Assembly: GCF_000507145.1 (NCBI RefSeq)
Contig: NZ_AYTO01000016.1
Location: 1-64,000 of the forward strand
DNA: 64,000 bases
From: Bacillus tequilensis KCTC 13622
Lineage (GTDB): Bacteria > Bacillota > Bacilli > Bacillales > Bacillaceae
Reading direction: 5' to 3'
Part shown: piece by piece, positions 7,668-16,573 of the stretch
Position numbering within the stretch: the stretch's first letter is position 1
Layout: each line of letters opens with the position of its first letter
Translations under genes and position numbers: made by a program
Notes under the pieces: generated by a model
Databases searched by the model: none
The model's input: the letters and a program-made list of their open reading frames with translations, nothing else
Told to the model about the DNA's origin: nothing

Positions 7668-8020
7668 GGAAATCAAACCTCCTTTTTAATAAGTATAATA
7701 TCAGAATGAATCAGGATTTTCGGTGTTCTGATCCGAAAGCGTACTTGTTTGAGGATCTAGTGCGCGCAAAGAGGTTTATGAAGGATAACGAAGAATGTAA
7801 GTTCTTTTGTATTTTTGCTATAAACAGGATGCTGGATTTCATCTGCAGCAGGTACATGTTGAATGTTCTAATTCATAAAGGGTTACCTTATCTTTATGAT
7901 TTATTATTCTTTGGTTGAGATATGGGATAAAGCGGTATAAGAGGAGTCCTTCTTACAAACTGAACAAATCTATTATGGTATAGTTACATATAACGAAATA
8001 TTTAAGAAATGAGGAATGGT

Positions 8021-8893
8021 ATGAATACAATCAAAAAACATAAGAAATTTAAAGCAAAAATGATTCTGCAAGTTATCATGGTCATTATCGGGGGAATTAT
8101 AGCGGCATATGGATTAGAAACAGTGCTCATTCCAAATAGTGTCTCTGATGGAGGAGTGACAGGTCTCAGCATTGTTGGTTCACAGCTATTCCATTTGCCG
8201 CTGGGGATTCTGATTGCGATTATCAATATTCCATTTGTCTGGTTAGGATATAAACAAATTGGGAAAGGCTTTGCGTTATTATCCATTCTCGGCATCGTAT
8301 CACTTGCCGCGGGGACAAGCTTTTTTCACCACACTCCGGCTATCATAGAGGGAGACACTTTGTTAATTACCGTTGTCGGCGGGATTATCCTTGGTTTCGG
8401 AATGGGCTTGGCGCTGCGTAATGGCGGCGCGTTAGATGGAATTGATATGCTAGCTGTGCTGCTATCCCGCAAACTGCCATTTGGAACGAGCGATCTTATT
8501 CTATTCTTAAACCTTTTTGTGTTTATTTTTGTTTCCACAGTATTTGGTTTGCAAGGGGCATTGCTTTCAGTCATTGCTTACTACATCGCATCCAAAGTCA
8601 TTCATGTCGTTGAGGAAGGCTTAAGCGGTTCTAAAACGTTTCAAATTATTACCGCCGAGCCTGCATTAATGGTAGAGACCATACGTGATGAATTAGGACG
8701 AAGCGCCACATACAAAGAAGCTTACGGGGGCTTTTCCCACGAGAAATTTCAAGAAATCACTTGTGTCATCAACCGATTAGAAGAAACCAAACTAAAGGAA
8801 ATAATTAATGATATTGATAAAAGTGCCTTTGTTACTGTCTACGACGTAGCTGAAGTGAAAGGCAGCAATTTTAGAAAACACAATGCTCATTAG
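8021..8893 (+). CDS. ydeO: YdeO, YitT-family membrane protein with DUF2179
   Basis: 290 residues: a five- to six-helix membrane half (about residues 15-200) with the YitT signature LIPNSVSDGGVTGLS and GGALDGIDMLAVLLSRK, then a cytosolic DUF2179 domain (about 210-285, TAEPALMVETIRDELGRSAT). Molecular function of the family is unsettled. ATG at 8021 follows GAGG; the in-frame ATG at 8009 overlaps that site. Monocistronic. The 350 bp upstream (7668-8020) hold no gene I can support. Confidence 0.88.
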   Translation: MNTIKKHKKFKAKMILQVIMVIIGGIIAAYGLETVLIPNSVSDGGVTGLSIVGSQLFHLPLGILIAIINIPFVWLGYKQIGKGFALLSILGIVSLAAGTSFFHHTPAIIEGDTLLITVVGGIILGFGMGLALRNGGALDGIDMLAVLLSRKLPFGTSDLILFLNLFVFIFVSTVFGLQGALLSVIAYYIASKVIHVVEEGLSGSKTFQIITAEPALMVETIRDELGRSATYKEAYGGFSHEKFQEITCVINRLEETKLKEIINDIDKSAFVTVYDVAEVKGSNFRKHNAH

Positions 8894-8968
8894 AAAAAGG
8901 AATGGCCTTTTCACAGTGACACTCAGAAAAGGCTTTTGCCGTCAATGAAGCTCGGCCGCATATATAGA

Positions 8969-9000
8969 AATACCAAGGGTTTTGAGACCCTTGGTATTTT
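8969..9000. terminator. Bidirectional terminator ydeO/ydeR
   Basis: TACCAAGGGT (8971-8980) pairs with ACCCTTGGTA (8987-8996), flanked by AT-rich tails. It lies between converging genes and touches the ydeR stop. Confidence 0.85.
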
Positions 9001-10190
9001 TATTTCTCTGAGATGAAATAAAGCAAAGCGATGACCGGAAAAGCGATTCCAATCCATAATGCCGCACTCCATCCGCCTGAGGCATAGGCCCACCCCCCAA
9101 TTGATGACCCTATAGCGCCGCCAAGAAAGAAGATTGCCATGAATAATCCGTTTAATCGGCTGCGGATTTCAGGCGCCAACGAAAAAATAGCACGTTGACT
9201 GAGCACGAGATTGGCGGATACGCCCATATCCAACAGAATAGCCGCGGCCGCTAGAACTGTTATACCAACGGGGGAGCTGCTCTGAATCATGAGCGGCAAT
9301 AATAAAGAAACGATGACAACACTGAGAGCGATTCCAGTGGCAATCCGGGTCAATCCGCGATCAGCCAAACGGCCGCCTATAGGGGCAGCGGCTGCACCCG
9401 CAATGCCCACTAATGCGTACAGTGCTATTGCCTTCTGAGAAAAATGAAAAGCAGGACCGGATAATAATAAAGGAACAGTCGTCCAGAACAAGCTGAAAGC
9501 TCCAAATACAAACGCATGGTAGATGGCGCGGCGGCGTAAGACTGGAGTCGTCTTCAGCAGCCTCCACATTGAACCGAGTAAGGCGGTATAGTTTGTATGT
9601 GCGGTTGGTTTTCTGGCAGGAAGCACTTTTGCTAATACGATTGCCAGGACAACACTTACCGCGGCGGACAAAGCAAATATTGCATTCCATCCCCAGATAT
9701 CAGCGACTAGACTGGATATCGGGCGAGAAAGCATGATACCGAGCAATAGGCCGCTCATGACATTGCCGACCACTCGGCCCCGCGCAGCGTCTGACGAAAG
9801 GTATGAAGCATATGGAACAAGCACTTGGGCTGCGACCGATCCCAATCCGATGAAAAACGCAGCAGCTAAAAACAGTGTGCCATGCTTTACAAACGCCGTT
9901 AGTGTCAAAGCTGCTGCGCTTAGAAGCAGAGATACAACGACGAGTTTTTTGTTTTCGATCATATCTCCCAAAGGGACAAGAAATAGTAAGCCGGCAACGT
10001 ATCCGATTTGGGTGAGTGTGACAATCAATCCAGCACCGCTCGGAGAAATTCCAATTGCCGCACTAATTAATCCTACCAAGGGTTGTGCGTAGTAAAGATT
10101 AGCGACAATGATACCGCATGCAGTTGCGAGAAGAAGGGTTAAACTGGGTGAGATTCTCTTATCTGCTTTTTGTTTGTTTAATGTAGCCAT
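9000..10190 (-). CDS. ydeR: YdeR, MFS efflux transporter
   Basis: 396-residue major facilitator of the drug:H+ antiporter type with twelve hydrophobic segments. It has the N-terminal [13 protein letters not shown] segment, [20 protein letters not shown] at the loop 2-3 position and a matching IGGRLADRG repeat in the second half. Substrate unknown. Start at 10190 (MATLNKQK) after AAGGAG; upstream codons to 10259 run towards the operator region. Divergent from the TetR gene ydeS, with tandem operators between, so YdeS very probably represses it. Confidence 0.9.
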   Translation of the reverse strand: MATLNKQKADKRISPSLTLLLATACGIIVANLYYAQPLVGLISAAIGISPSGAGLIVTLTQIGYVAGLLFLVPLGDMIENKKLVVVSLLLSAAALTLTAFVKHGTLFLAAAFFIGLGSVAAQVLVPYASYLSSDAARGRVVGNVMSGLLLGIMLSRPISSLVADIWGWNAIFALSAAVSVVLAIVLAKVLPARKPTAHTNYTALLGSMWRLLKTTPVLRRRAIYHAFVFGAFSLFWTTVPLLLSGPAFHFSQKAIALYALVGIAGAAAAPIGGRLADRGLTRIATGIALSVVIVSLLLPLMIQSSSPVGITVLAAAAILLDMGVSANLVLSQRAIFSLAPEIRSRLNGLFMAIFFLGGAIGSSIGGWAYASGGWSAALWIGIAFPVIALLYFISEK

Positions 10191-10300
10191 ATGAATGAAC
10201 TCCTTTTTAATGATTTTATGATGTTTGATACATAATTTGCTGATTCTTCTCCTCTCCATAGATTTTTAGTGATAAGGTTTTGCGGAGTGTTGAGCATTTT

Positions 10301-10357
10301 ATAAACTAAACGTTCAGTTTTATTTATAAGTGAATGATAAACTAAACGTTCAGTTTT
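10301..10357. promoter_or_regulatory. Tandem TetR-type operators between ydeR and ydeS
   Basis: Two exact copies of AAACTAAACGTTCAGTTT with identical flanks, starting 36 bp apart (10301-10321 and 10337-10357). Each is a near-palindrome centred on ACGT. Placed between divergent ydeR and ydeS, they are the obvious YdeS sites. Confidence 0.75.
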
Positions 10358-10396
10358 GTAAATGGGTTTCTGTTTTATTTTTTTATCATGTTAAGT

Positions 10397-10416
10397 ATAC
10401 TGAACGTATCGTTTAT
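10397..10416. promoter_or_regulatory. Third, degenerate YdeS operator
   Basis: ATACTGAACGTATCGTTTAT matches the reverse complement of the tandem sites with a few changes. It lies in the ydeS leader, suggesting autorepression. Confidence 0.5.
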
Positions 10417-10438
10417 ATTTCGGGAAGGAATGATTGAT

Positions 10439-11017
10439 GTGCAGAGTAAACGAGGGCGGCCGCGTGATGAAGGAACACATAAGGCGATTCTTTCTGCGGC
10501 CTATGACCTCTTGCTGGAAAAAGGCTTTGATGCGGTGACAGTCGATAAAATTGCAGAGCGCGCGAAAGTGAGTAAAGCAACGATTTATAAATGGTGGGCA
10601 AACAAAGCTGCCGTTATCATGGACAGCTTTCTTTCGACTGCTACGGAAAGACTGCCAGTGCCTGATACAGGATCAACTGTACATGATATATCGATCCACG
10701 CCGCGAATTTAGCAAGGTTTTTGACAAGCCGGGAAGGTACCGTTATTAAGGAATTAATAGGTGCGGGGCAGCTGGATGCCAAATTGGCAGAAGAATATCG
10801 CACACGATTTTTCCAGCCCCGCCGCCTTCAAGCTAAAGGCCTTCTGGAAAAGGGAATTCATAAAGGTGAATTGAGAGAGAATCTTGATATTGAAGTAAGT
10901 ATTGATCTCATTTACGGACCGATTTTCTATCGCCTGCTTGTTACAGGGGACGAGGTCAATGATGCCTATGTGCATGATTTGGTGATGAATGCGTTTAAGG
11001 GAGTTCAAGCTACGTGA
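10439..11017 (+). CDS. ydeS: YdeS, TetR-family repressor
   Basis: 192-residue TetR repressor. The N-terminal HTH spans about residues 10-55 (AILSAAYDLLLEKGFDAVTV, ERAKVSKATIYKWWANKAAV). The C-terminal ligand domain is of the TetR_C type (IKELIGAGQLDAKLAEEYRTR). The GTG at 10439 sits nine bases after AAGGA; the ATG at 10430 is too close to that site and the ATG at 10388 precedes the third operator. Likely represses ydeR and itself. Ends in a good terminator. Confidence 0.88.
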   Translation: MQSKRGRPRDEGTHKAILSAAYDLLLEKGFDAVTVDKIAERAKVSKATIYKWWANKAAVIMDSFLSTATERLPVPDTGSTVHDISIHAANLARFLTSREGTVIKELIGAGQLDAKLAEEYRTRFFQPRRLQAKGLLEKGIHKGELRENLDIEVSIDLIYGPIFYRLLVTGDEVNDAYVHDLVMNAFKGVQAT

Positions 11018-11116
11018 ATCGTGTAGAGAGGAGTCCGTTCTTACATTTCTGTTCCATACGTGTCAATTTGATTGCCTTAACTTAAATAGGGTGATGAGCT
11101 TCTTTCCCATGCTATT

Positions 11117-11142
11117 TCGATGCCCGCGGGCATCTTTTTTTC
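11117..11142 (+). terminator. Terminator of ydeS
   Basis: GATGCC/GGCATC stem with a CGCG loop and a T7 run. Confidence 0.8.
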
Positions 11143-11251
11143 TTACCAATTGATTAACTTTATAGAGAATTCGTGAATGAGGACAGAAGAGGGCAATGGC
11201 GGTTATGATTCAATAAATGATTCATGTCCCAGGTTGATACATTGCAATTGA

Positions 11252-11317
11252 ATCGATCACGAGGACGAATTGTTACATCACATCAAACAAAAGGAAACTC
11301 AAGTGTGTTGCCAGTAA
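11252..11317 (+). pseudogene. Possible C-terminal remnant of an ArsR repressor (ydeT)
   Basis: A frame reading IDHEDELLHHIKQKETQVCC and a Gln ends in TAA at 11315, 13 bp before the ydfA start. A charged helix ending in paired cysteines fits an ArsR-type C-terminus, and ydeT (ArsR) precedes ydfA in 168. Nothing resembling an HTH is left upstream, so this is tentative. Confidence 0.35.
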
Positions 11318-11329
11318 GGAGGCTTTGGA

Positions 11330-12637
11330 TTGACTTCAGTGATTTTGGCGGTATTCATTTTTTTCTTAACTTTAGTATTGGTCATATGGCAGCCGAGAAA
11401 CTTATCTATAGGGTGGTCAGCCTGCGGAGGAGCTATCTTGGCTCTAATTGCCGGAGTTGTTACTTTACATGATGTATTAACTGTGACCGGGATTGTTTGG
11501 AATGCGACATTGGCATTTGTGGCCATCATTATTATATCCTTAATCTTAGATAACATCGGTTTCTTTGAATGGGCAGCGCTTCATATGGCTAAGGCCGCAA
11601 AAGGAAGCGGTGTGCGCATGTTCGTTTATGTATCTATATTAGGCGCTATCGTCGCCGCATTATTTGCAAATGACGGTGCCGCTCTTATCTTGACACCGAT
11701 TGTATTAGCGATGGTCAGAGCTTTAAACTTCAATGAAAAATTGGTTTTTCCCTTTATCATTGCCAGCGGGTTTATAGCAGATACGACCTCACTTCCATTA
11801 GTCGTGAGCAATTTGGTCAACATCGTTTCAGCGGATTATTTTCATATTACGTTTATTGATTATGCATCCAGAATGATTGTCCCGAACTTGTTCTCGCTGC
11901 TGGCGAGCATCATTGTACTTTACCTTTTCTTTAGAAAAAGCATACCAAAACATTATGATCTGACTGAGGTGAAAAACCCTGCTGATGTCATAAAAGATCA
12001 TAACATGTTCAAGCTATCGTGGTATATATTAGGGCTGTTGTTAGTTGGATACTTTGCAAGTGAATTCTTATCTATCCCTGTATCAGTGGTAGCCGGTATC
12101 ATTGCACTCTTTTTCTTAATTGCTGCAAAAAAGAGTCCAGCCGTTCATACAAAAAAAGTGCTGAAGGACGCGCCATGGGCTATCGTGTTCTTTTCAATTG
12201 GCATGTACGTTGTTGTGTACGGTGTCCGTAATGCTGGATTGACAGATGTGCTTTCAGATGTGATTCAAACCGCGGGTGATCAAGGAGTGTTTGCGGGTAC
12301 GATTGGAATGGGCTTTATCGCGGCGATTCTTTCTTCCGTGATGAATAACTTGCCGACTGTCATGATTGATGCATTGGCAATTGCCGGCACAGATACACAT
12401 GGGATGATGAGAGAAGCGCTCATATACGCAAATGTTATCGGTTCAGATTTGGGACCTAAAATAACGCCGATTGGTTCCTTGGCGACATTATTATGGCTCC
12501 ATGTCCTCTCGCAAAAAGGTGTGAAGATTTCCTGGGGAACGTATTTTAAAACAGGAATCATTCTTACAATTCCAACATTATTGATTACACTTGTCGGCCT
12601 GTATCTTTGGCTGATGATGATTCATTCATGTTTCTAA
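11330..12637 (+). CDS. ydfA: YdfA, ArsB/ion-transporter-superfamily arsenical pump
   Basis: 435-residue polytopic membrane protein of the ArsB/NhaD (IT) superfamily that extrudes arsenite or antimonite. About 11-12 hydrophobic segments are visible. Family signatures include [19 protein letters not shown] and, in the second repeat, [17 protein letters not shown] followed by [23 protein letters not shown] start at 11330 behind AAGGAGG. The gene itself looks intact, yet it is followed at 15 bp by a broken arsC and preceded by an apparent regulator remnant. Confidence 0.9.
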   Translation: MTSVILAVFIFFLTLVLVIWQPRNLSIGWSACGGAILALIAGVVTLHDVLTVTGIVWNATLAFVAIIIISLILDNIGFFEWAALHMAKAAKGSGVRMFVYVSILGAIVAALFANDGAALILTPIVLAMVRALNFNEKLVFPFIIASGFIADTTSLPLVVSNLVNIVSADYFHITFIDYASRMIVPNLFSLLASIIVLYLFFRKSIPKHYDLTEVKNPADVIKDHNMFKLSWYILGLLLVGYFASEFLSIPVSVVAGIIALFFLIAAKKSPAVHTKKVLKDAPWAIVFFSIGMYVVVYGVRNAGLTDVLSDVIQTAGDQGVFAGTIGMGFIAAILSSVMNNLPTVMIDALAIAGTDTHGMMREALIYANVIGSDLGPKITPIGSLATLLWLHVLSQKGVKISWGTYFKTGIILTIPTLLITLVGLYLWLMMIHSCF

Positions 12638-12652
12638 AAGGAGAAAATGGAC

Positions 12653-12965
12653 ATGCCAAAGAAAACATTTTACTTTCTATGCACAGGAAACTCCTGCCGC
12701 AGTCAAATGGCTGAAGGGTGGGGGTAAAGCACCTCGGAGATGAGTGGAATGTGTACAGCGCGGGAATCGAGGCTTATGGATTACATCCTCGTGCTGTCAA
12801 AGCAATGAAAGAAGCGGGGATTGATATTTCCAAATGTAAAACGTGAGCATTGGGGATTTAATAATCCGGCAAAAACGCAGGGAACAGACGAAGAAAAATG
12901 GGCGTTTTTCCAAAGAGTCCGTGATGAAATTGGAGGTAAAACAGTTTGCTGAAACTGGGGAATAA
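12653..12965 (+). pseudogene. arsC: Arsenate reductase arsC, frameshifted and internally deleted
   Basis: Thioredoxin-coupled arsenate reductase remnant. The start is clean (AAAGGAG, then MPKKTFYFLCTGNSCRSQ), including the CX5R phosphatase-like loop. The frame breaks at a G-run near 12720, resumes as [20 protein letters not shown], and reaches GIDISK. It then jumps to [20 protein letters not shown]: about 30 codons are missing, including the two redox cysteines (82 and 89 in the family). A further shift occurs before the natural end KQFAETGE. Catalysis is impossible. Formed an operon with ydfA. Confidence 0.85.
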
Positions 12966-13024
12966 AAATATTAGATATACTCAGCATTTATGAAAAAATT
13001 GGTGAGCCCATCAATTGCTGTTCA

Positions 13025-13058
13025 ACAGGTGGGCTCAGTGCAGGCACCTGTTTTTTAT
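13025..13058 (+). terminator. Terminator of the ydfA-arsC unit
   Basis: ACAGGTG (13025-13031) pairs with CACCTGT (13045-13051) followed by a T-run. A second stem, TGAGCCCA with TGGGCTCA (13003-13037), overlaps its left arm by two bases. Confidence 0.75.
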
Positions 13059-13163
13059 TTGACTTGTCTGAGTTCTGAACCGCCGCTTAAAAGCTGAGAC
13101 AAAGGAAAATTGATTTTGTTAACAGAATGATGAAGGAGACGCTGTTTGAGAGGAGTTGTCGGT

Positions 13164-13940
13164 TTGCAGGAATTAGCAAAAGAAAAATATAACGGCATAA
13201 AAACATTGTTTGATGAATCATTTTGTCCCACATTTGTCTATGCAATATTAGAACAAACCATTCCGGGAGTTGTTTATACAGATGACCAAACATCCCCTAG
13301 ATCGTTTTTTATAGGAACTGAATCAGGAATTTATTTTATTGCGGGAGACCAAGGGAATCAAGTTTTTAATGATTTCATTGCTGAATATTATGAACAACAA
13401 GCGAAATCAACAAAAAGGTTTACCCTGTTTTCTGCTAATGATACATGGGATCAAGTATTGAAAACAATACTGAAAGACGATTTGAATCAAATGAAAAGAA
13501 TGGCATTTTCCTTTCAGCAAAAACCTTCTAAAACAGCTTTGAAACTTCCAAAGGAGTTTGTATTGAAAAGAATAGATGAAGACATGATTTCAAACAGCAC
13601 AGTGTTTAACAGTGCTTATTACGAGGAGTATTGGAATTCTGTCTCACATTTTTCTTCAAAAGGTTTTGGATTTGCCGTATTACATGGCCATCATGTTGTG
13701 AGTGAGTGCACCTCTATATTCTTAGGGGGGAATCGGGCAGAAATGGATATCTATACACTTGAAGAATATAGAGGCATGGGGTTAGCGTATTGTGCAGGCA
13801 GCAAGTTTATCGAATGTTGTCTGGAAAATGGGATGGCTCCCATTTGGGATTGTGATGTTTGCAACAAGTCGTCCATAACACTAGCAGCTAAACTAGGATT
13901 TAAGCCGGCAGCTGAATACTCTATTTACTACTCTGGATAA
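13164..13940 (+). CDS. ydfB: YdfB, GNAT-family acetyltransferase
   Basis: 258 residues of the two-part GNAT type (PF12746-like): a divergent N-terminal half and a C-terminal GNAT domain with AEMDIYTLEEYRGMGLAYCA as acetyl-CoA loop and WDCDVCNKSSITLAAKLGF as the final motif. Substrate unknown. TTG at 13164 is preferred because GAGGAG lies eight bases upstream; the TTG at 13146 overlaps it. Monocistronic, followed by a terminator. Confidence 0.82.
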   Translation: MQELAKEKYNGIKTLFDESFCPTFVYAILEQTIPGVVYTDDQTSPRSFFIGTESGIYFIAGDQGNQVFNDFIAEYYEQQAKSTKRFTLFSANDTWDQVLKTILKDDLNQMKRMAFSFQQKPSKTALKLPKEFVLKRIDEDMISNSTVFNSAYYEEYWNSVSHFSSKGFGFAVLHGHHVVSECTSIFLGGNRAEMDIYTLEEYRGMGLAYCAGSKFIECCLENGMAPIWDCDVCNKSSITLAAKLGFKPAAEYSIYYSG

Positions 13941-13963
13941 TCTTAATGAAAGAACCTTAAAGG

Positions 13964-13995
13964 AGATACCAAACGATGTTGGTATCTTTTTTTGT
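13964..13995 (+). terminator. Terminator of ydfB
   Basis: AGATACCAA/TTGGTATCT (13964-13972 with 13979-13987) and T7. Stem identical to the one at 64-87, loop differing by two bases. Confidence 0.85.
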
Positions 13996-13996
13996 T

Positions 13997-14917
13997 TTAG
14001 ATTTTTTTAACCCTTTTAGCAGAAAAATGGGTGAAGGAAATCTTATTCGATTTATTTATTTTTAGGTAGGTAAAACACACGCCGCTGACTGTAACCATCC
14101 CGCCCAGCAGAGAAAGAAATGCAGGTATTTCGCCTATCCATACCCATGAAATGACCAAGGCCAAAGCCGGTGTTACATAAAGAGAAAGAGTTGCTTCTGA
14201 AGCGCCGACGAGCGAAGTGACATATGCTAGTGCGAAGTAAGGAATAACCGTGGGCAATAATCCCAAGTAAACGATAGACAAAGTTGCGCTTGTTGAAGCG
14301 TTTATCATCTCTCCGCCTAAGCCTGGCAGAAACACAAGCATAGGTATTGTTCCGCCCCAAATGGTGAATGTAACGAATGGGATAAAACCATATTTTTCTA
14401 TATAGCGGGCTTGAAACACGAAATAAAAACTCTCCGAAAAGGCTGCCAGCAGGATGAACAAGATACCACTCATTGAATACGTAAAGTCTCCTGACCCAAA
14501 TGCAATCAATAATACACCCACTAAACTGATCATAGAACCAAGCCATTTCGTAAATCCAAAATGCTCTCTAAAAAACAGGCGGGATAGCATGGCTGAAAAG
14601 ATCGGTGCCATGGTGACGAGCAAGCTTGCAACCCCGGCACTCACTGTTTTTTCACCGATGTTCAGCAACATGTGATAGAGTGCAAAACCTAAAAACCCTA
14701 AAAGAAAAATGGCAGGAATGTCTTTCATGTCAGGTAAGCGCATCTGAGTCAAAACAGCAAAAAGGAATAATGCCATAGAGGCGATTAACAAACGAAATAA
14801 AGCAAGGTGTTCTGGTGTATAACCTTCCAGACCTGCACGAATTCCCGGAAAAGCTGATGCCCACAAACCGATCATCAGACTGTAAGATATGATAATTTGA
14901 ACTGTTTTCTTTCGCAT
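13997..14917 (-). CDS. ydfC: YdfC, EamA/DMT-family exporter
   Basis: 306-residue drug/metabolite transporter with ten hydrophobic helices in two EamA repeats (about 5-140 and 150-290; SAFPGIRAGLEGYTPEHLAL opens the first). Likely exports an amino acid or related metabolite. ATG at 14917 after AGAGGAGAG. Divergent from ydfD, a MocR-type regulator, which is the usual arrangement for such pairs. Confidence 0.88.
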   Translation of the reverse strand: MRKKTVQIIISYSLMIGLWASAFPGIRAGLEGYTPEHLALFRLLIASMALFLFAVLTQMRLPDMKDIPAIFLLGFLGFALYHMLLNIGEKTVSAGVASLLVTMAPIFSAMLSRLFFREHFGFTKWLGSMISLVGVLLIAFGSGDFTYSMSGILFILLAAFSESFYFVFQARYIEKYGFIPFVTFTIWGGTIPMLVFLPGLGGEMINASTSATLSIVYLGLLPTVIPYFALAYVTSLVGASEATLSLYVTPALALVISWVWIGEIPAFLSLLGGMVTVSGVCFTYLKINKSNKISFTHFSAKRVKKI

Positions 14918-14942
14918 CTTTCTCTCTCCTCTTTACAAAAAC

Positions 14943-15028
14943 CAACCGGTTATTTAATGTGTTTCTATACTAATAAAGATTTGGTGATATGGCTTCAACC
15001 AGTTCAATAGATTATGACCCAACCAATT
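14943..15028. promoter_or_regulatory. Three CAACC-type repeats between ydfC and ydfD
   Basis: Direct repeats CAACCGGTT (14943-14951), CAACCAGTT (14996-15004) and CAACCAATT (15020-15028), all in the same orientation. MocR regulators characteristically bind direct repeats, so these are candidate YdfD sites. Confidence 0.5.
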
Positions 15029-15050
15029 TAGTTTGAAGGAGACTGCTTTC

Positions 15051-16499
15051 ATGAACGACCCAGAAGAAAAAAAGATGAAAAATCTACCTAAGTACAGACA
15101 AATCGTTCATTTTATTAAGGAGAAAATCGGAAATGGAGAGTGGCCGATTGGAAGCAAGATTCCAAGCCAGCGCACGCTCGCAAAAGACTTTCAGGTAAAT
15201 CGAAGCACGGTCATTACGGCCTTAGAGGAATTAATGGCAGATGGGTTAATAGAAGGCAGAATGGGGAAAGGGACAGTTGTTATCAACAATACATGGACAC
15301 TTTTGGCTAAGAATTCTGCGCCTAATTGGGATCAATATGTAACCTCAGGAATCCAGCGGCCCAGCCAAAAAATCGTTCAAGAGATCAATCAATCAGAATC
15401 AAATACAGATCTTATACAGCTCAGCAAAGGCGAACTTTCAGCTGAGATTTTTCCTTTGGATGTTATGAAAAAGATGATGGGGCAGGTATCTCAAAACATG
15501 GAAGCATTCGGATATGAGGAACCAAAAGGTTATTTTCCATTAAGAGGGGCCCTAAGCAGCTATTTAAGAACCATTGGGATCAATGCCTCCCCATCTTCCA
15601 TTCTGATTGTGTCGGGAGCGTTGCAAGCTCTGCAGCTGATATCAATGGGGCTTTTGCAAAGAGGATCAACCGTATATCTTGATCAGCCATCCTACCTTTA
15701 TTCATTGCATGTGTTTCAATCTGCCGATATGAAACTAACGGGCCTTCCTATGGATCAAGACGGGCTTTTGCCGGAAAATATTCACATGCCAAGAGGGGAA
15801 CGGGGAAGGTCTATCTTATATACAAATCCTTGTTTTCATAATCCGACCGGTATTTTAATGTCAAAAAAACGGCGGGAAGAAATCCTTGCAGCGAGTGAGA
15901 ATACACAGCTTCCCATTATTGAAGATGACATTTATCGTGAGTTATGGATCGATGAAATTCCGCCATTTCCTATTAAAACAATAGATAAAAATGGGCATGT
16001 GCTTTACATAGGCAGTTTATCGAAAACATTGAGCCCAGGCTTGAGGATTGGGTGGATCGTCGGTCCGGAACCAGTGATAGAACGTTTATCCGATATTAAA
16101 ATGCAAACAGATTACGGATCCAGTTCGTTATCCCAGAGAGTAGCGGCAGAGTGGTTTACAACAGGCCAATACCAGCTGCATGTGGAAAAGGTTAGGCAGC
16201 AATTAAAGCTGAGAAGAGAATTGGCCTTGAGTGCATTAGGAACTCATTTGAAAGATGTTGCGACATGGAATATCCCAAAGGGAGGATTCTTTATCTGGAT
16301 AAAAGTATTGCCTTCAATATCAATGAAATTACTTTATGCGAAAGCTTTGTCAAAAGGGATTCTTCTCAATCTAGGCAGTATCTATGCTCAGGAAAAAGGG
16401 AATTATGTTCGCTTATCATATGCCTATGCGTCACTTGAAGACCTTCAAAAGGGGATCTATGAATTGGGCTTAATGATAAAAGAATTGGCAAGTAAGTAA
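15051..16499 (+). CDS. ydfD: YdfD, MocR-type GntR/aminotransferase regulator
   Basis: 482 residues: an N-terminal GntR winged helix (about 10-80, SKIPSQRTLAKDFQVNRSTV) and a large fold-type I aminotransferase-like domain that binds PLP through Lys325 in SLSKTLSPGLRIGW. Such proteins act as PLP-sensing transcription factors rather than enzymes. ATG at 15051 after GAAGGAG; the in-frame ATG at 15033 lacks a site. Likely regulates divergent ydfC. Confidence 0.9.
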   Translation: MNDPEEKKMKNLPKYRQIVHFIKEKIGNGEWPIGSKIPSQRTLAKDFQVNRSTVITALEELMADGLIEGRMGKGTVVINNTWTLLAKNSAPNWDQYVTSGIQRPSQKIVQEINQSESNTDLIQLSKGELSAEIFPLDVMKKMMGQVSQNMEAFGYEEPKGYFPLRGALSSYLRTIGINASPSSILIVSGALQALQLISMGLLQRGSTVYLDQPSYLYSLHVFQSADMKLTGLPMDQDGLLPENIHMPRGERGRSILYTNPCFHNPTGILMSKKRREEILAASENTQLPIIEDDIYRELWIDEIPPFPIKTIDKNGHVLYIGSLSKTLSPGLRIGWIVGPEPVIERLSDIKMQTDYGSSSLSQRVAAEWFTTGQYQLHVEKVRQQLKLRRELALSALGTHLKDVATWNIPKGGFFIWIKVLPSISMKLLYAKALSKGILLNLGSIYAQEKGNYVRLSYAYASLEDLQKGIYELGLMIKELASK

Positions 16500-16531
16500 C
16501 TCTATCCTTAAATGGATGTTCTAAAAAAGAG

Positions 16532-16557
16532 ACCAAGCCTGATGATGGCTTGGTTTT
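16532..16557. terminator. Bidirectional terminator ydfD/ydfE
   Basis: ACCAAGCC (16532-16539) with GGCTTGGT (16546-16553), between converging genes. Confidence 0.7.
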
Positions 16558-16573
16558 GAAAAGGTAAGAAAGG

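Noticed and set aside
7634-7918. 94-codon plus-strand frame upstream of ydeO
   Set aside because: Starts inside ydzF, no Shine-Dalgarno, no recognisable fold; taken as noncoding.
11224-11472. 82-codon frame crossing the ydfA start
   Set aside because: Overlaps the well-supported ydfA start in another frame and has no ribosome site.
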